From Hemicordylus capensis (taxonomy: Eukaryota; Chordata; Lepidosauria; Squamata; Cordylidae): DNA of 64,000 nucleotides. A program made the position numbers and the translations under genes. The notes under the pieces are model-generated. The model did no database searches and was not told where the DNA came from. It was given only the letters and a program-made list of their open reading frames with translations. This document shows positions 1 to 9,579 of the stretch, piece by piece (position 1 is the stretch's first letter; each line of letters starts with the position of its first letter). Location: assembly GCF_027244095.1 (NCBI RefSeq), contig NC_069657.1, positions 4,722,001 through 4,786,000 of the forward strand, read 5' to 3'.

Positions 1-372
1 GTGGGGGAGGGTGCACTTACCCCTCCAGCCCCATTTCTCCCCGCCGACACTCCATTGTCTCAAAGCCTCTTGGGGCGGCAGCGTACCACCCTGCTGTTCT
101 CGGCCAGAAGTACTGGGCACACGAGCCCAGTAATTCCAGCCGAGAATGGCAGCGGGGCGGTAGGGAGGTACGCTGCCACCTCGAGGGGCTTTGATACAAT
201 GGAGTGTCGGCAGGGGAAATGCGGTGGGAGGGAGGGGCAAGTGCACCCTCCCCCGCCCTTAAGGGAACACCCCCTCCACCTCCGAAATCCGAAATGGTGG
301 CCGAAATCCGGTGGCCGAAACGTTTCAGAGGCTTCTATAATGGCCTCTGAAACGTTTCAGGCACATCCTTAG
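1..372. mobile_element. Right part of a hairpin-rich MITE (truncated by window edge)
   Basis: The segment folds into two nested inverted repeats. About 11-118 pairs with about 130-245 (for example GTGCACTTACCCCTCC near the left against the complement of GGAGGGGCAAGTGCAC). A second hairpin, 313-362, carries the arms GAAACGTTTCAGAGGC / GCCTCTGAAACGTTTC. The right edge, ending near GGCACATCC at about 370, resembles the terminal TGCACATCCCTA of a better preserved relative at 43161-43313. I infer a non-autonomous DNA element whose left end is outside the window. No convincing coding capacity is seen. Confidence 0.5.
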
Positions 373-565
373 TGGCTATGGACCACCTCCAGCCTAAGAG
401 GCAAGATGCCTCTGAATACTATTTCCAAGGGAACAACAGCAAGAAAGAGGACATGTCCTCACCTCTTGCCTGTGGACTTCTCAGAGGCATCTGGTGGGCC
501 ACTGTGGGAAATGAGATGCTGGATAGGTTGCAAAGTAGACAGCAGCAACAGCTACTGGAGCAATG
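372..565 (+). mobile_element. CR1-like LINE 3' tail fragment
   Basis: The text (GTGGCTATGGACCACCTCCAG, then GCATCTGGTGGGCCACTGTG) matches the 3' untranslated tail of the CR1-like LINE seen more completely at 38072-38575 (+) and 15705-16215 (-). Only the tail is present; there is no reverse transcriptase. Confidence 0.6.
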
Positions 566-734
566 CTGCACCGGAGCTTAATAAAGCCCATTGGTCTCCT
601 TCTCCTTAATATAAAGAAAATTGCTACTTTGAAGGTTGCCTCTTTGCTCCATTAGTGGAGGTCATGTTCTTCATATTAATAAGATGGCTTGCACAAAACT
701 GAGTTCAGAGTGATGGAGAACTAAGGAGGGCTGC

Positions 735-1030
735 ATAGGAATATAGGAAGCTGCCATATACTGAGTCAGATCATAGGTCCATCTAGTTCATCATTGTTGA
801 CACAGACTGGCAGCAGTTTCTCCAAGGTGTCAGGCAGGAATCTCTCTCAGCCCTATCTTGGAGATGCTGCCAGGGAGGGAACCTGGAACCTTCTGCTCTT
901 CCCAGAGCAGCTTCATCCCCTGAAGGGAATATCTTCCAGTGCTCACACATCAAGTCTCCCATTCATATGCAGCCAGGGCAGACCCTGCTTAGCTAAGGGG
1001 ACAAGTCATGCTTGCTACCAAAAGACCAAC
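735..1030 (-). mobile_element. 5S rRNA-derived SINE (antisense copy)
   Basis: Full-length-like copy of the family described at 41584-41888. On the plus strand it begins with AGGAAGCTGCCATATACTGA, passes the CAGACTGGCAGCAG and CTTGGAGATGCTGCCAGG blocks, and ends with GGGACAAGTCATGCTTGCTA, the complement of the SINE head. It lies in the last KLHL28 intron. Confidence 0.75.
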
Positions 1031-2235
1031 AAAGTTCACAAGACCTTTGTAAATCTGAGTGTGGAAGCTTATTTGCCCTTTCTGAATTGGCTCAAGGCCC
1101 AAATGGCACCCAGTGGACCTCCATGCCTTTCTGTGGTCTGGGTTCAGTGGCAGAATCCACTCCTCCTTCCCAGAATGCATTATGATATTACAAGGCAGTC
1201 TAAGCCCAAGGATGGTATTAGCTCTATTTTCATTTGTGGGGTGTTCTTTCTGAGCACAATAGGCCTCTGCCTAGATAATGAGGGCCCTGTTTTTTTCCTA
1301 GCCTGCCTTCTCAACCTGCTCCATGCATGATCTGAAATAGTCCTTGGCTAATTCTAGCTGTAGCTTGCTGGACTAGGGCCTTTTACCAGGCATTGTGATA
1401 TGAGAATATGGGCGAGAAAGGGGGTTAGCTGGACGAAGAGCCTAGCCATGGTTTTTCCAGAGTCCCCATTGTGTACACTTCTGCTCATGAAATAAATGCA
1501 TAACTGTCTATAGTTATAATTGCATAGCTATCATATTAAAATCCTATTTGCAGTAAGACATGCCTAAGATAATGTCCAGTTAAAATTTATAATGTTGCAT
1601 TCCAGTGGATAGAATCTGTTGCTGAATAATCTGGGTTGACTGCATCATTGTCTTGGATGAACTAGTCCAGGGCTTTACCAGTCCCAGGCGCTGGCTCACC
1701 TTGGCACCTGGACATCTAAGCACATCACATGAGCTAGATGGAGAATGCAGCCAGGAGGAATGAGGGAACGAGGCAAGGGTGGTTTTCTCCTAGTTGTGTT
1801 GGTCCGTTGCCTGCCTGAGCCAGACAGATGCAACCAAGAGGAGGAGAGAGTAAGCAAAGTGGGGAGTCCGCTCCTCCATGGAGTGAGGGCATTGCTGGGG
1901 GTAAGTGGCAAGCCCCCACCCCCATGGAGAAGAGGGCTCTGCCGATGGCAAGTGGTAAGTCTGCCCCCCCATGAAAAGCAGTCTGGCTCCTACATTTAGG
2001 ATCTGGCTCTTATAGCCAAAGAAAATTGGCCAAGGCCATCTATTTAACCTGATTATAGTCGCATTCAAATAAATGCATATAGGATTTGGCTACAAGTTTC
2101 TCAACATTGTTCTAAATTCTCTTTAAAGGCCTCTTTATGGTTTGGTTGTGTGTTTTTCCTTCTTAAGAGGTGGGATTCTTCTAGCACTCAAATGTGTTTG
2201 TCTCTTCTCTGTCTTCTCCTACCCACCCTGAATAG
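1031..2235 (+). other. KLHL28: Distal part of the last KLHL28 intron, little recognised
   Basis: No coding exon or clear repeat was recognised between the 5S SINE and the KLHL28 terminal exon. Short open frames on both strands lack family resemblance. The final 45 bases are a pyrimidine-rich tract (TCTCTTCTCTGTCTTCTCC) ending in AATAG, a good 3' splice site. Confidence 0.5.
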
Positions 2236-2399
2236 GAGTTGGTGCAGCTGTAATTGACACCTACCTTTACGTAGTTGGTGGACACTCGGGGTCATCCTAC
2301 CTAAACACTGTACAGAAATATGATCCCATATCAGATACCTGGCTGGACACGGCTGGCATGATGTACTGCCGATGCAATTTTGGCTTGACAGCACTTTGA
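2236..2399 (+). CDS. KLHL28: KLHL28 (kelch-like protein 28), last coding exon
   Basis: After a splice acceptor (pyrimidine tract, AG at 2234-2235) the exon completes a split glycine codon and encodes 53 further residues before TGA at 2397-2399. The peptide starts VGAAVIDTYLYVVGGHSGSS, continues with YDPISDTW and ends CRCNFGLTAL, which I recognise as the C-terminus of KLHL28. It is the last kelch blade of the beta-propeller, with the diagnostic double glycine (VVGGHSG) and the spaced Y and W. KLHL28 is a BTB-BACK-kelch protein, a family whose members serve as substrate adaptors for Cullin-3 ubiquitin ligases; substrates of KLHL28 itself are poorly known. Upstream exons (BTB, BACK, blades 1-5) are outside the window. 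A processed pseudogene is unlikely because the intron boundary is intact and the frame is clean. Confidence 0.9.
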
Positions 2400-5133
2400 G
2401 GAGGATGAATGCACAGGTGCAACTGGCATAGAAGGTGCCTGGCCTGTGGAGACCAGAAGCTGCACTTCCTGGAGCTGGGAGGAAGGGGCAAAGGCGTAAC
2501 TGAAATGCAGACAGATTAACCCCAACCAATCATTGTTTTTGGCTATTGTGGATGACAAAAAGGTGGGGGGAGAAGTGGGTTCATAGGGGATCCAGGCTGC
2601 ATACTGTTACTGATATGAAATGATTTATCTTTAAAAAAGAAGCACTGTGTGACCTGAAGTAAGCATATACGTTCCCCAGCTCACAGAGCTTTAGCCCCTT
2701 CCTCTTCTTCCTCCTCCTCTGACTGATGTAGTTAACCTTGCAAAAGATGACGGATCCTTTAATCCTGTTGCACAAACTGTCTTGTCGATAGATGTCTGGC
2801 TGCGTCCTTGCATTGAGACACCATCATTGCTTCACAACTTTTTATGAACAACTAACTAAAGGGCTGCCTTTTTTCTCCTGTAACTCAAGGTTTGTATATA
2901 ATTGATGCCATAGTCCATTTGCCTGCACTTACCGTCCTCTTTTTTGGTTACTTGCTCTGGGGGCTTGGGGATGATAATAAAGGGTGGCTATTTTCAGTTG
3001 GCAACCATAATGCCTTTTTAGCCCTGAACTTTTTGGACCTGCCTAAACATCTAAAACCTACCTTTTCTAACGCTTGCCCTTATCTAGGTTGGAAAATACC
3101 TAGCTTGCAAGCCCTAGCACAGAGATAAAACTTTAGGCAACAAACCTCTTCATCCCCTTTGGTTTTCGGAAATATGTATGTGTTTCCCAGCATGTTTGTA
3201 AATACTTCTAAAAGACAGGAGTATCTTCCTCTGCACCCCTGCACTGCAAATCTGTGTCCCTTGGCCCATGAATGACTGTGAAGTGTCCTGATCTTAACAT
3301 GGTGCTAAAATATAGCAAGGCTGTTAACAATCTAAGACTGCAATGATCCTACGCATATTTACCAAAAAGTGAGTCCCACTTATTTCCGTGGCGCTTGCTT
3401 CCATGAAATAAATATGCCTGGGATTGTGCTTCACGGGCAGTTTGGCTGAAGTAATAGTCTTTGCCTTGTGTCCCTGGTTTGCCAGAACAGGGTATGTAGT
3501 GAATACCGCCAACCTAAAATGTGGTAGATGCTTTCCATTCTTTCAATTTCTTGGTTTTCCTTATCTATTTAATTTGTGCCTATGAAAAATGTCAAACTTT
3601 AACATAATATAATTTTGTTAGATTAACTTTTGTTAGATTAAATTTGTTAAGACCCAAGCAGCTTCTTAATGGAGTTGATTGAAGCGTATTGTTGCCTTAA
3701 AACAAAAAAAATCACAGAATAAGGCAGTATGGGGTATAGTTATTTATATAGCTACATACACCCTTTTGGAAAAATTTCCTCAAGCGCTTCTGCTCAGCTT
3801 CCCTTTACTTCAGTGGGGCTTTTCAGTGTTCAGTGAATTGCCCCCTCTAACAGCTTGGAATATGAAGGGATTTCCTTGAGAGTGTCCTGAAACTTAGCTT
3901 TTACGTTTGGGACCCTGTATGCTAATCCTTATATAGATGACTGTGAAAATATTTCTTCAACTTTGTTTTGTGTGTTCAATGACTTATATTTCAGTTTTGT
4001 ACAAGTAGTTGTACTTTAATTTGATGTTGTGGTCTTCCATAACTAATGTGTAATTTGGATTCTCTTGAAATGTTGTTTTTCTCTTACTCTCTTTTTAATG
4101 TATTCATTTTTCTATTTTATTTTTTTGTATTCACAAACATGCAATAATATGAGAGTTTAAAAAAACAGCCTTTTTACGTAAAATTTGAGGTTGTGAACTA
4201 ACTTAATTTGTTCTGTGTTCCTCCTGGAGTAGGAATGGTAGTGAACAAAGCTGCAAGTCGTCTTGTTCTTCCATGAGCTAATAATGTTCAGGCTAAAACT
4301 GGGAGAGTGCACTTTGTTCTTAAGCCACTCTTTAAGAAACACAAAAACTTGCATTTCATTTCTACTAACATTTGCACATACTATGAATTCCTGAAGCTCT
4401 TCTTCAGATATTCATGGAGTCCAGCAGAGTCTTCAGGCAAGTAAGTAACAAAACAAGCACTTTCTGCCTAGTGGCTTTGGAGTGGTTTGTTGATTCTTGT
4501 TACACAGCAATAATGGCATAATGCAACAATTGCAGAGACCTTTTGTCTGCGCTTGGGAAATTCCCATTCATTTCAGTGTGGTTCACATGGGAAATGTTTG
4601 CTGTGGACTGTATGACGCTTAAGCAAATTGGAGGCAATCTGAGCTGATGCCTGTTTCGATCCATTGTTTTGATTGATTGCTTTATTTCAGTTCAAGAAAA
4701 TACCCAGTGGAAACATGTTGGGTATCCTTGTGTCTGCAGAGATGCCTTTGAACACAGAAGCATATTGATGATTGTAGAACTCCCAGCCATGGGATGTTGT
4801 TTGCAAGGAAGTGTGTAGGGCAATTCTGGAGCAGATAGAACAGCTCTAGACAAGAGAGTTGCTGGAGAAAGACCAAAATTATGCTGGAGAAAAATGGGGT
4901 ATAAAGCTTTCCTTAGCTGAAAGCCTAAGGCACTGAGAAGTGGTCTTCTAGCTATGTTCTTGTCTGCCATTTCATTGCACCTCCTGCAAAGCATTAACTG
5001 TCAGATGTTGTCGCCGGTAGATCTGACTATTTCTCAACATAGTCAAGAATATTTGAGCCAAGAATGGGGTTTTTAAAATAATAATAATAATAATAATTAA
5101 TAATAATGAGCTTAAAACCATGAAAAGATTGGG

Positions 5134-5257
5134 TGGCTGACATACTGAGGAAAATTACTCAGAGTAGTCCCGTTGAAATTAAAAGGACAAATTAAGAAAT
5201 TCTTGTCATTTAATTTCAACAGGACTAGTCTGAGTAATTTTCCTCAGTATGCCAGCC
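5134..5257. mobile_element. Palindromic MITE in the KLHL28 3' region
   Basis: Near-perfect inverted repeat: CATACTGAGGAAAATTACTC at 5141 returns as its complement (GAGTAATTTTCCTCAGTATG) ending at 5251, and the arms extend to AGGCTGGC/GGCTGAC outside. The arms are about 50 bp with a short loop. No coding capacity. An AT-rich ATA microsatellite (5080-5105) lies just upstream. Confidence 0.65.
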
Positions 5258-6588
5258 TAAACCTGTCCTGCTAGGGGATGCTGACATGCATCTGTTAGTG
5301 GGTTCAATTTGCCACAGATTTCTACCAAGGATCTCTGGGCTACTTTTCAATAATTAGGCAGCTGTCAAAATGATGCACTTGCATTTAAAATAGTTAAGTT
5401 AAAAAAGAGAGGGGGTTTTTTTGTCAAGACTTTTGTCAAGTAATTGATTAGTGTAGTAGATGCTGGCTGTGTATTGAGTTCACATATATCCCAATAAACA
5501 CAGTTTCTGTTTGGGAGCATAGTATCCCATTCACCTAAGTGCTCAGGCACAGGCAAACTGGACAGCCTGATTTAACACTTGCTGGCTGCAATAAGCTTAT
5601 TGTAGTTTAACAATGGTCTTGTGGAGAAAGCAAGACCATAGGCATAGGATGTCGCACACCTTACATTATCATCCAGTTCTATACAATCCTTTGAATTCTT
5701 AATTTGTAAGGGAAAGCACTTTAAAATGTACTGGCTGTTGGTGTCCAGGCTTCTCTTGTTTTGAAAAACATTGTTAAACATGCAGTTTCACATGCAAGTG
5801 GGGAGTACACAGGTGATCACTATTGATTGAGAAGGTTGTGCCCAGTGTCCACTTCCCTCATTTAAGGAGGAGAATTGGTGTTCATTATCTCCTAGAATGT
5901 GTACTTAAAATGATAGCTGAAGTTTACTCAGCAGTGTGAAGAGGGCACTGTGCCCATGCTCAGAAGTACACGCTCCTCCAGTTAGAAACCTCTGAAGTGG
6001 TGGGTTGCAGAGGGTGACACTTGGCTCCTGACACATTCCGAAGCACCACACTGGCAAGCGTTTTGGCTTGCATGAGGCACTGCTTTCGGAGGTTCTCTCC
6101 TTGCTTGCATTCTCTTCTCTTCTCCACTCAGCAGAGATAGTTAAATTTATTATTGCTTTGCAGCTTCCTCCATTGTGCAAAAGACTGAGCGCTCTCCATG
6201 CTTGCCTTAAATTCCTTTTTTAATTTATTAAAGAACTGGGTGATGATTCCTCTCTTTGCCTTACATGCTGTGCTGTCATCTCTCTGGTCAAGGCAAAGTT
6301 TGCTTTCAACAGGACTGACCTCTCATGCACTGTAGTTTTTTTTAACAGGATTCTGGCATGCCCAGAAGGGGTCATTTGTGTGTTTATCAGCCCACTAGTG
6401 GAGTTTGGTGTTTAGACTACCTTCCCACTGGCAGGGCTTCATTATTTTCCCTTTTTCTTTTTTTTTCATTGACAAAGGTGGCATTTATGTTGAGTGGGAA
6501 ACTGCTCAGTAACTTTTGTGTTTGCTAAATGTGATAATGCTCTGTTATCATTGTAACAGTATTTCATTTGAATGTGCAATGTTTACTA

Positions 6589-6594
6589 AATAAA
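6589..6594 (+). promoter_or_regulatory. KLHL28: Polyadenylation signal AATAAA, candidate KLHL28 3' end
   Basis: Canonical hexamer in ACTAAATAAATCTGTG with T-rich sequence about 20-35 bases downstream. It is the last such signal before MITEs begin at about 6.74 kb. Confidence 0.45.
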
Positions 6595-6740
6595 TCTGTG
6601 AAAGCATTGATTTGGGATTTTTTCCCCTCCCCATTCTGATCCTTTTGGCTGTACATGTTTTGAATAGTTTGGTCTCTTCTACCTTGGTTCTCTTATTGAA
6701 TTGCTAATTGTGTTTTATATAATGTTTCTATAGGATCCAT

Positions 6741-6853
6741 CAAGGGTTCACAAACTTGGGCCCCCAAATATTGTTTGCCTTTGACCATTGTGGCTGAGGA
6801 TGATGGGAGTTGTAGTCCAGCAATACGTGGCAACATACTTGTGAGAACCCCTG
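6741..6853. mobile_element. hAT-like MITE (GGGTTCTCAAACTTGG family)
   Basis: The ends are CAAGGGTTCACAAACTTGGG and its imperfect complement GTGAGAACCCCTG. The flanks GGATCCAT and GGATACAT form a 7/8 direct repeat, the 8-bp target duplication typical of hAT transposons. The interior carries the GGGAGTTGTAGTCCAGCA motif shared with other MITEs here. Confidence 0.7.
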
Positions 6854-7165
6854 GGATACATGGTGTCTTGTTTGTACTGTGAAGTAGCTGAGGCTAAGGA
6901 AGAGGTTTGCCCGTCACCTTAAGAATGTAAGGTTCAGGCTAAAGAGCTACCTAGCCCAGCATCCCATTCCCAATAGTGGCCAGTTAGAAGCTGCCAGAAA
7001 GTCCACCACAGTTCTGTTGTTGGCCTCCCAACAACTAGTATTCCCATGTATTCTGCCTCTGAACATGGAGTGTCTGGCTTCTCTCCCTCAGTCTCGGCTG
7101 CGAGAACCTTGTGTAACTTTAGGCTCAGCTTGTTTTCTGGCAGGGAGAACTATAATACCTAGAGC

Positions 7166-7300
7166 AGGGCTGGCCAGTCTGAGGTTCTCCAGCTGTTGTT
7201 GGACTACAACTCACATCATCCCCAGCCAGTTCATTTCATTAGGGAGTTGTAGTCCAACAATTACTAGAGAAGCCTCATGATGCCCACTCTGCCCTAGGAG
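7166..7300. mobile_element. MITE, GGCTGGCCAGTCTGAGG family
   Basis: Inverted repeat with subterminal TTGTTGGACTACAACTC on the left and GAGTTGTAGTCCAACAA on the right. The outer ends (AGCAGGGCTGGCC and GCCCACTCTGCCCT) are diverged. No coding capacity. Confidence 0.55.
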
Positions 7301-7379
7301 CTGTTGCCACCACAGGGGGAATGGAGAAACTCTCCATGAGGCCAATAGTCTTTATTCTGGAGGTTAGAACTACTATGAC

Positions 7380-7500
7380 TGCCACTGTAAATACTTATAT
7401 AGCAATTTTCAACAAAAGTTCTCAAATCACTTTACATAGAGAAATAATAACTAAAGAAAGATGGCTTCCTGTCCCCAAAGGGCTTACAACCTAAAAAGTA
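7380..7500 (-). repeat. L2-tail repeat fragment
   Basis: ATATAGCAATTTTCAACAAA, CTTTACATAGAGAAATAATA and CCTGTCCCCAAAGGGCTTAC match the dispersed repeat seen complete at 39645-39905 and 48481-48755 (antisense orientation). Partial copy. Confidence 0.6.
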
Positions 7501-7559
7501 ATGTTTTTCAGGAATTGGAGGATGGTTGGTTGCCACATACAACAAACAGCAAGCAGGTC

Positions 7560-7692
7560 CAGTGTTCCCTCTAACAGGGATTCCCAGATGTTGTTGACAA
7601 CTCCCAGATTCCCCAGCTGCAATGGCTTTTGCTTTGAGATTATGGGAGTTGTAGTCAACAGCATCTGGGAATCCCTGTTAGAGGGAACACTG
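7560..7692. mobile_element. hAT MITE with perfect 8-bp target duplication
   Basis: The termini CAGTGTTCCCTCTAACAGGG and its exact complement enclose about 133 bp. The flanks at 7552-7559 and 7693-7700 are both AGCAGGTC, a perfect 8-bp duplication. TIRs exceed 30 bp and there is no coding capacity. A second copy lies at 29634-29766. The duplication length and CAG...CTG ends fit the hAT superfamily. The perfect duplication suggests a fairly recent insertion. Confidence 0.85.
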
Positions 7693-7848
7693 AGCAGGTC
7701 ACTTAAAGATTTTAGATGCAAAATAGGATTATACCACCTCTATTGTCCCATTTCCCCAGTGGTAGAAAACTCAAAGGTTTGAAGTATACCTTGGATTCCA
7801 GTTTCCCTTGGACGGAGAATCACTGCAGATTTGTGGGTGTCCCTTATA

Positions 7849-9452
7849 CAGGTGAAACTCGAAAAATTAGAATATCGTGCAAAAGTTCATTAATTTCAGT
7901 AATGCAAATTAAAAGGTGAATATATGAGATAGACGCATTACATGCAAAGCGAGATAAGTCAAGCCTTAATTTGTTATAATTGTGATGATCATGGCGTACA
8001 GCTCATGAGAACCCCAAATCCACAATCCCAGAAAATTAGAATATTGTGAAAAGGTTCAAGTCTAGGCTCCAGGTGTCCCACTCCAATCAGCTAATCAATC
8101 CATAACACCTGCAAAGGGTTCCTGAGCCTTTAAATGGTCTCTCAGTCTGGTTCATTAGGAATCACAATCATGGGAAAGACTGCTGACTTGACAGTTGTGC
8201 AGAAAACCATCATTGACACCCTCCATAAGGAGGGAAAGCCTCAAAAGGTAATTGCAAAAGAAGTTGGATGTTCCCAAAGTGCTGTATCAAAGCACATTAA
8301 TAGAAAGTTATGTGGAAGGGAAAAGTGTGGAAGAAAAAGGTGCACAAGCAGCAGGGATGACCGCAGCCTGGAGAGGATTGTCAGGAAAAGGCCATTCAAA
8401 AGTGTTGGGGACTTTCACAAAGGAGTGGACTGAGGCTGGAGTTAGTGCATCAAGAGCCACCACACACAGACGGATCCTGGACATGGGCTTCAAATGTCGT
8501 ATTCCTCTTGTCAAGCCGCTCCTGAACAACAAACAACGTCAGAAGCGTCTTACCTGGGCTCAAGAAAAAAAGAACTGGTCTGTTGCTCAGTGGTCCAAAG
8601 TCCTCTTTTCTGATGAGAGCAACTTTTGCATCTCATTTGGAAACCAAGGACCCAGAGTCTGGAGGAAGAATGGAGAGGCACACAATGCAAGATGCTTGAA
8701 GTCCAGTGTGAAGTTTCCACAGTCTGTGTTGATTTGGGGAGCCATGTCATCTGCTGGTGTTGGTCCACTGTGCTTCATTAAGTCCAGGGTCAATGCAGCC
8801 GTCTATCAGGAGATTTTGGAGCACTTCATGCTTCCTTCCGCAGACGAGCTGTATGGGGATGCTGACTTCATTTTCCAGCAGGACCTGGCACCTGCCCACA
8901 CTGCCAAAAGTACCAAAACCTGGTTCAGTGACCATGGGATTACTGTGCTTGATTGGCCAGCAAACTCACCTGACCTGAACCCCATAGAGAATCTATGGGG
9001 CATTGCCAAGAGAAGGATGAGAGACATGAGACCAAACAATGCAGAAGAGCTGAAGGCCGCTATTGAAGCAACCTGGTCTTCCATAACACCTCAGCAGTGC
9101 CACAGGCTGATAGTATCCATGCCACGCCGCATTGAGGCAGTAATTGCTGCAAAAGGGGCCCAAACCAAGTACTGAATACATATGCATGCTTATACTTTTC
9201 AGAGGTCCGATATTGTTCTATTTACAATCCTTGTTTTATTGGTTTCATGTAATATTCTAATTTTCTGGGATTGTGGATTTGGGGTTCTCATGAGCTGTAC
9301 GCCATGATCATCACAATTATAACAAATTAAGGCTTGACTTATCTCGCTTTGCATGTAATGCGTCTGTCTCATATATCAGTTTCACCTTTTAATTTGCATT
9401 ACTGAAATTAATGAACTTTTGCACGATATTCTAATTTTTTGAGTTTCACCTG
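7849..9452 (+). mobile_element. Tc1/mariner transposon A, full length, 1604 bp
   Basis: A complete Tc1-like element flanked by TA at 7847-7848 and 9453-9454. The terminal inverted repeats are about 200 bp. The left end starts CAGGTGAAACTCGAAAAATT and the right end is its complement (GAGTTTCACCTG). Inside each arm a second, related direct repeat (AAAATTAGAATATTGTGAAA near 8030, and its counterpart near 9250) gives the IR/DR arrangement known from Sleeping Beauty-type elements. The arms are nearly identical and the transposase carries a single frame break, so the insertion looks young. It lies between KLHL28 and SAV1 and is followed 127 bp later by a second, different Tc1 element. Confidence 0.93.
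8170..9175 (+). pseudogene. Tc1-like transposase A, one frameshift
   Basis: About 334 codons, the usual length for a Tc1 transposase. The ATG at 8170 opens MGKTADLTVVQKTIIDTLHK. The N-terminal half has the paired-like helix-turn-helix pattern (IAKEVGCSQSAVSKHI). The catalytic domain carries the DDE triad: the first Asp in LFSDESNFCI, the second in FQQDLAPAHTA, and Glu in [13 protein letters not shown]. The protein ends AAKGAQTKY at TGA 9173-9175. The first part (8170 to about 8420) and the second part are in different frames. At about 8418-8423 the text CACAAAGGAG appears to have one A more than expected for HKEWTEAG. Everything else reads open. A base-calling error in the A-run is possible; if so the gene would be intact. 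The activity state cannot be judged from sequence alone. Confidence 0.88.
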
Positions 9453-9579
9453 TAATATTTGGTTTATTTACACAAATATGCAGGTTGCTCATTAGATTAA
9501 ATTGAAAATAATAGGACATTTCTAAAAGTGTAAAATTTCTTTTTTTTTAAAGGTTACATGAGAAACCTATGACAACTTA

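Larger units (their letters stand above)
2400..6620 (+). other. KLHL28: Probable KLHL28 3' UTR and downstream unique DNA
   Basis: This 4.2-kb stretch is AT-rich, has no supported reading frame and is unusually poor in repeats for this window. An AATAAA signal at 6589-6594, followed by T-rich sequence (GGGATTTTTTCCCC), is the most distal good polyadenylation signal. Earlier AATAAA-like signals (near 2975, 3406 and 5493) could give shorter transcripts. That it is UTR is inferred from position and repeat poverty, not from transcript evidence. Confidence 0.5.

Noticed and set aside
794-1330. 178-residue plus-strand frame near KLHL28
   Set aside because: Its first half is an antisense 5S SINE and the rest lacks any recognisable domain or splice context.
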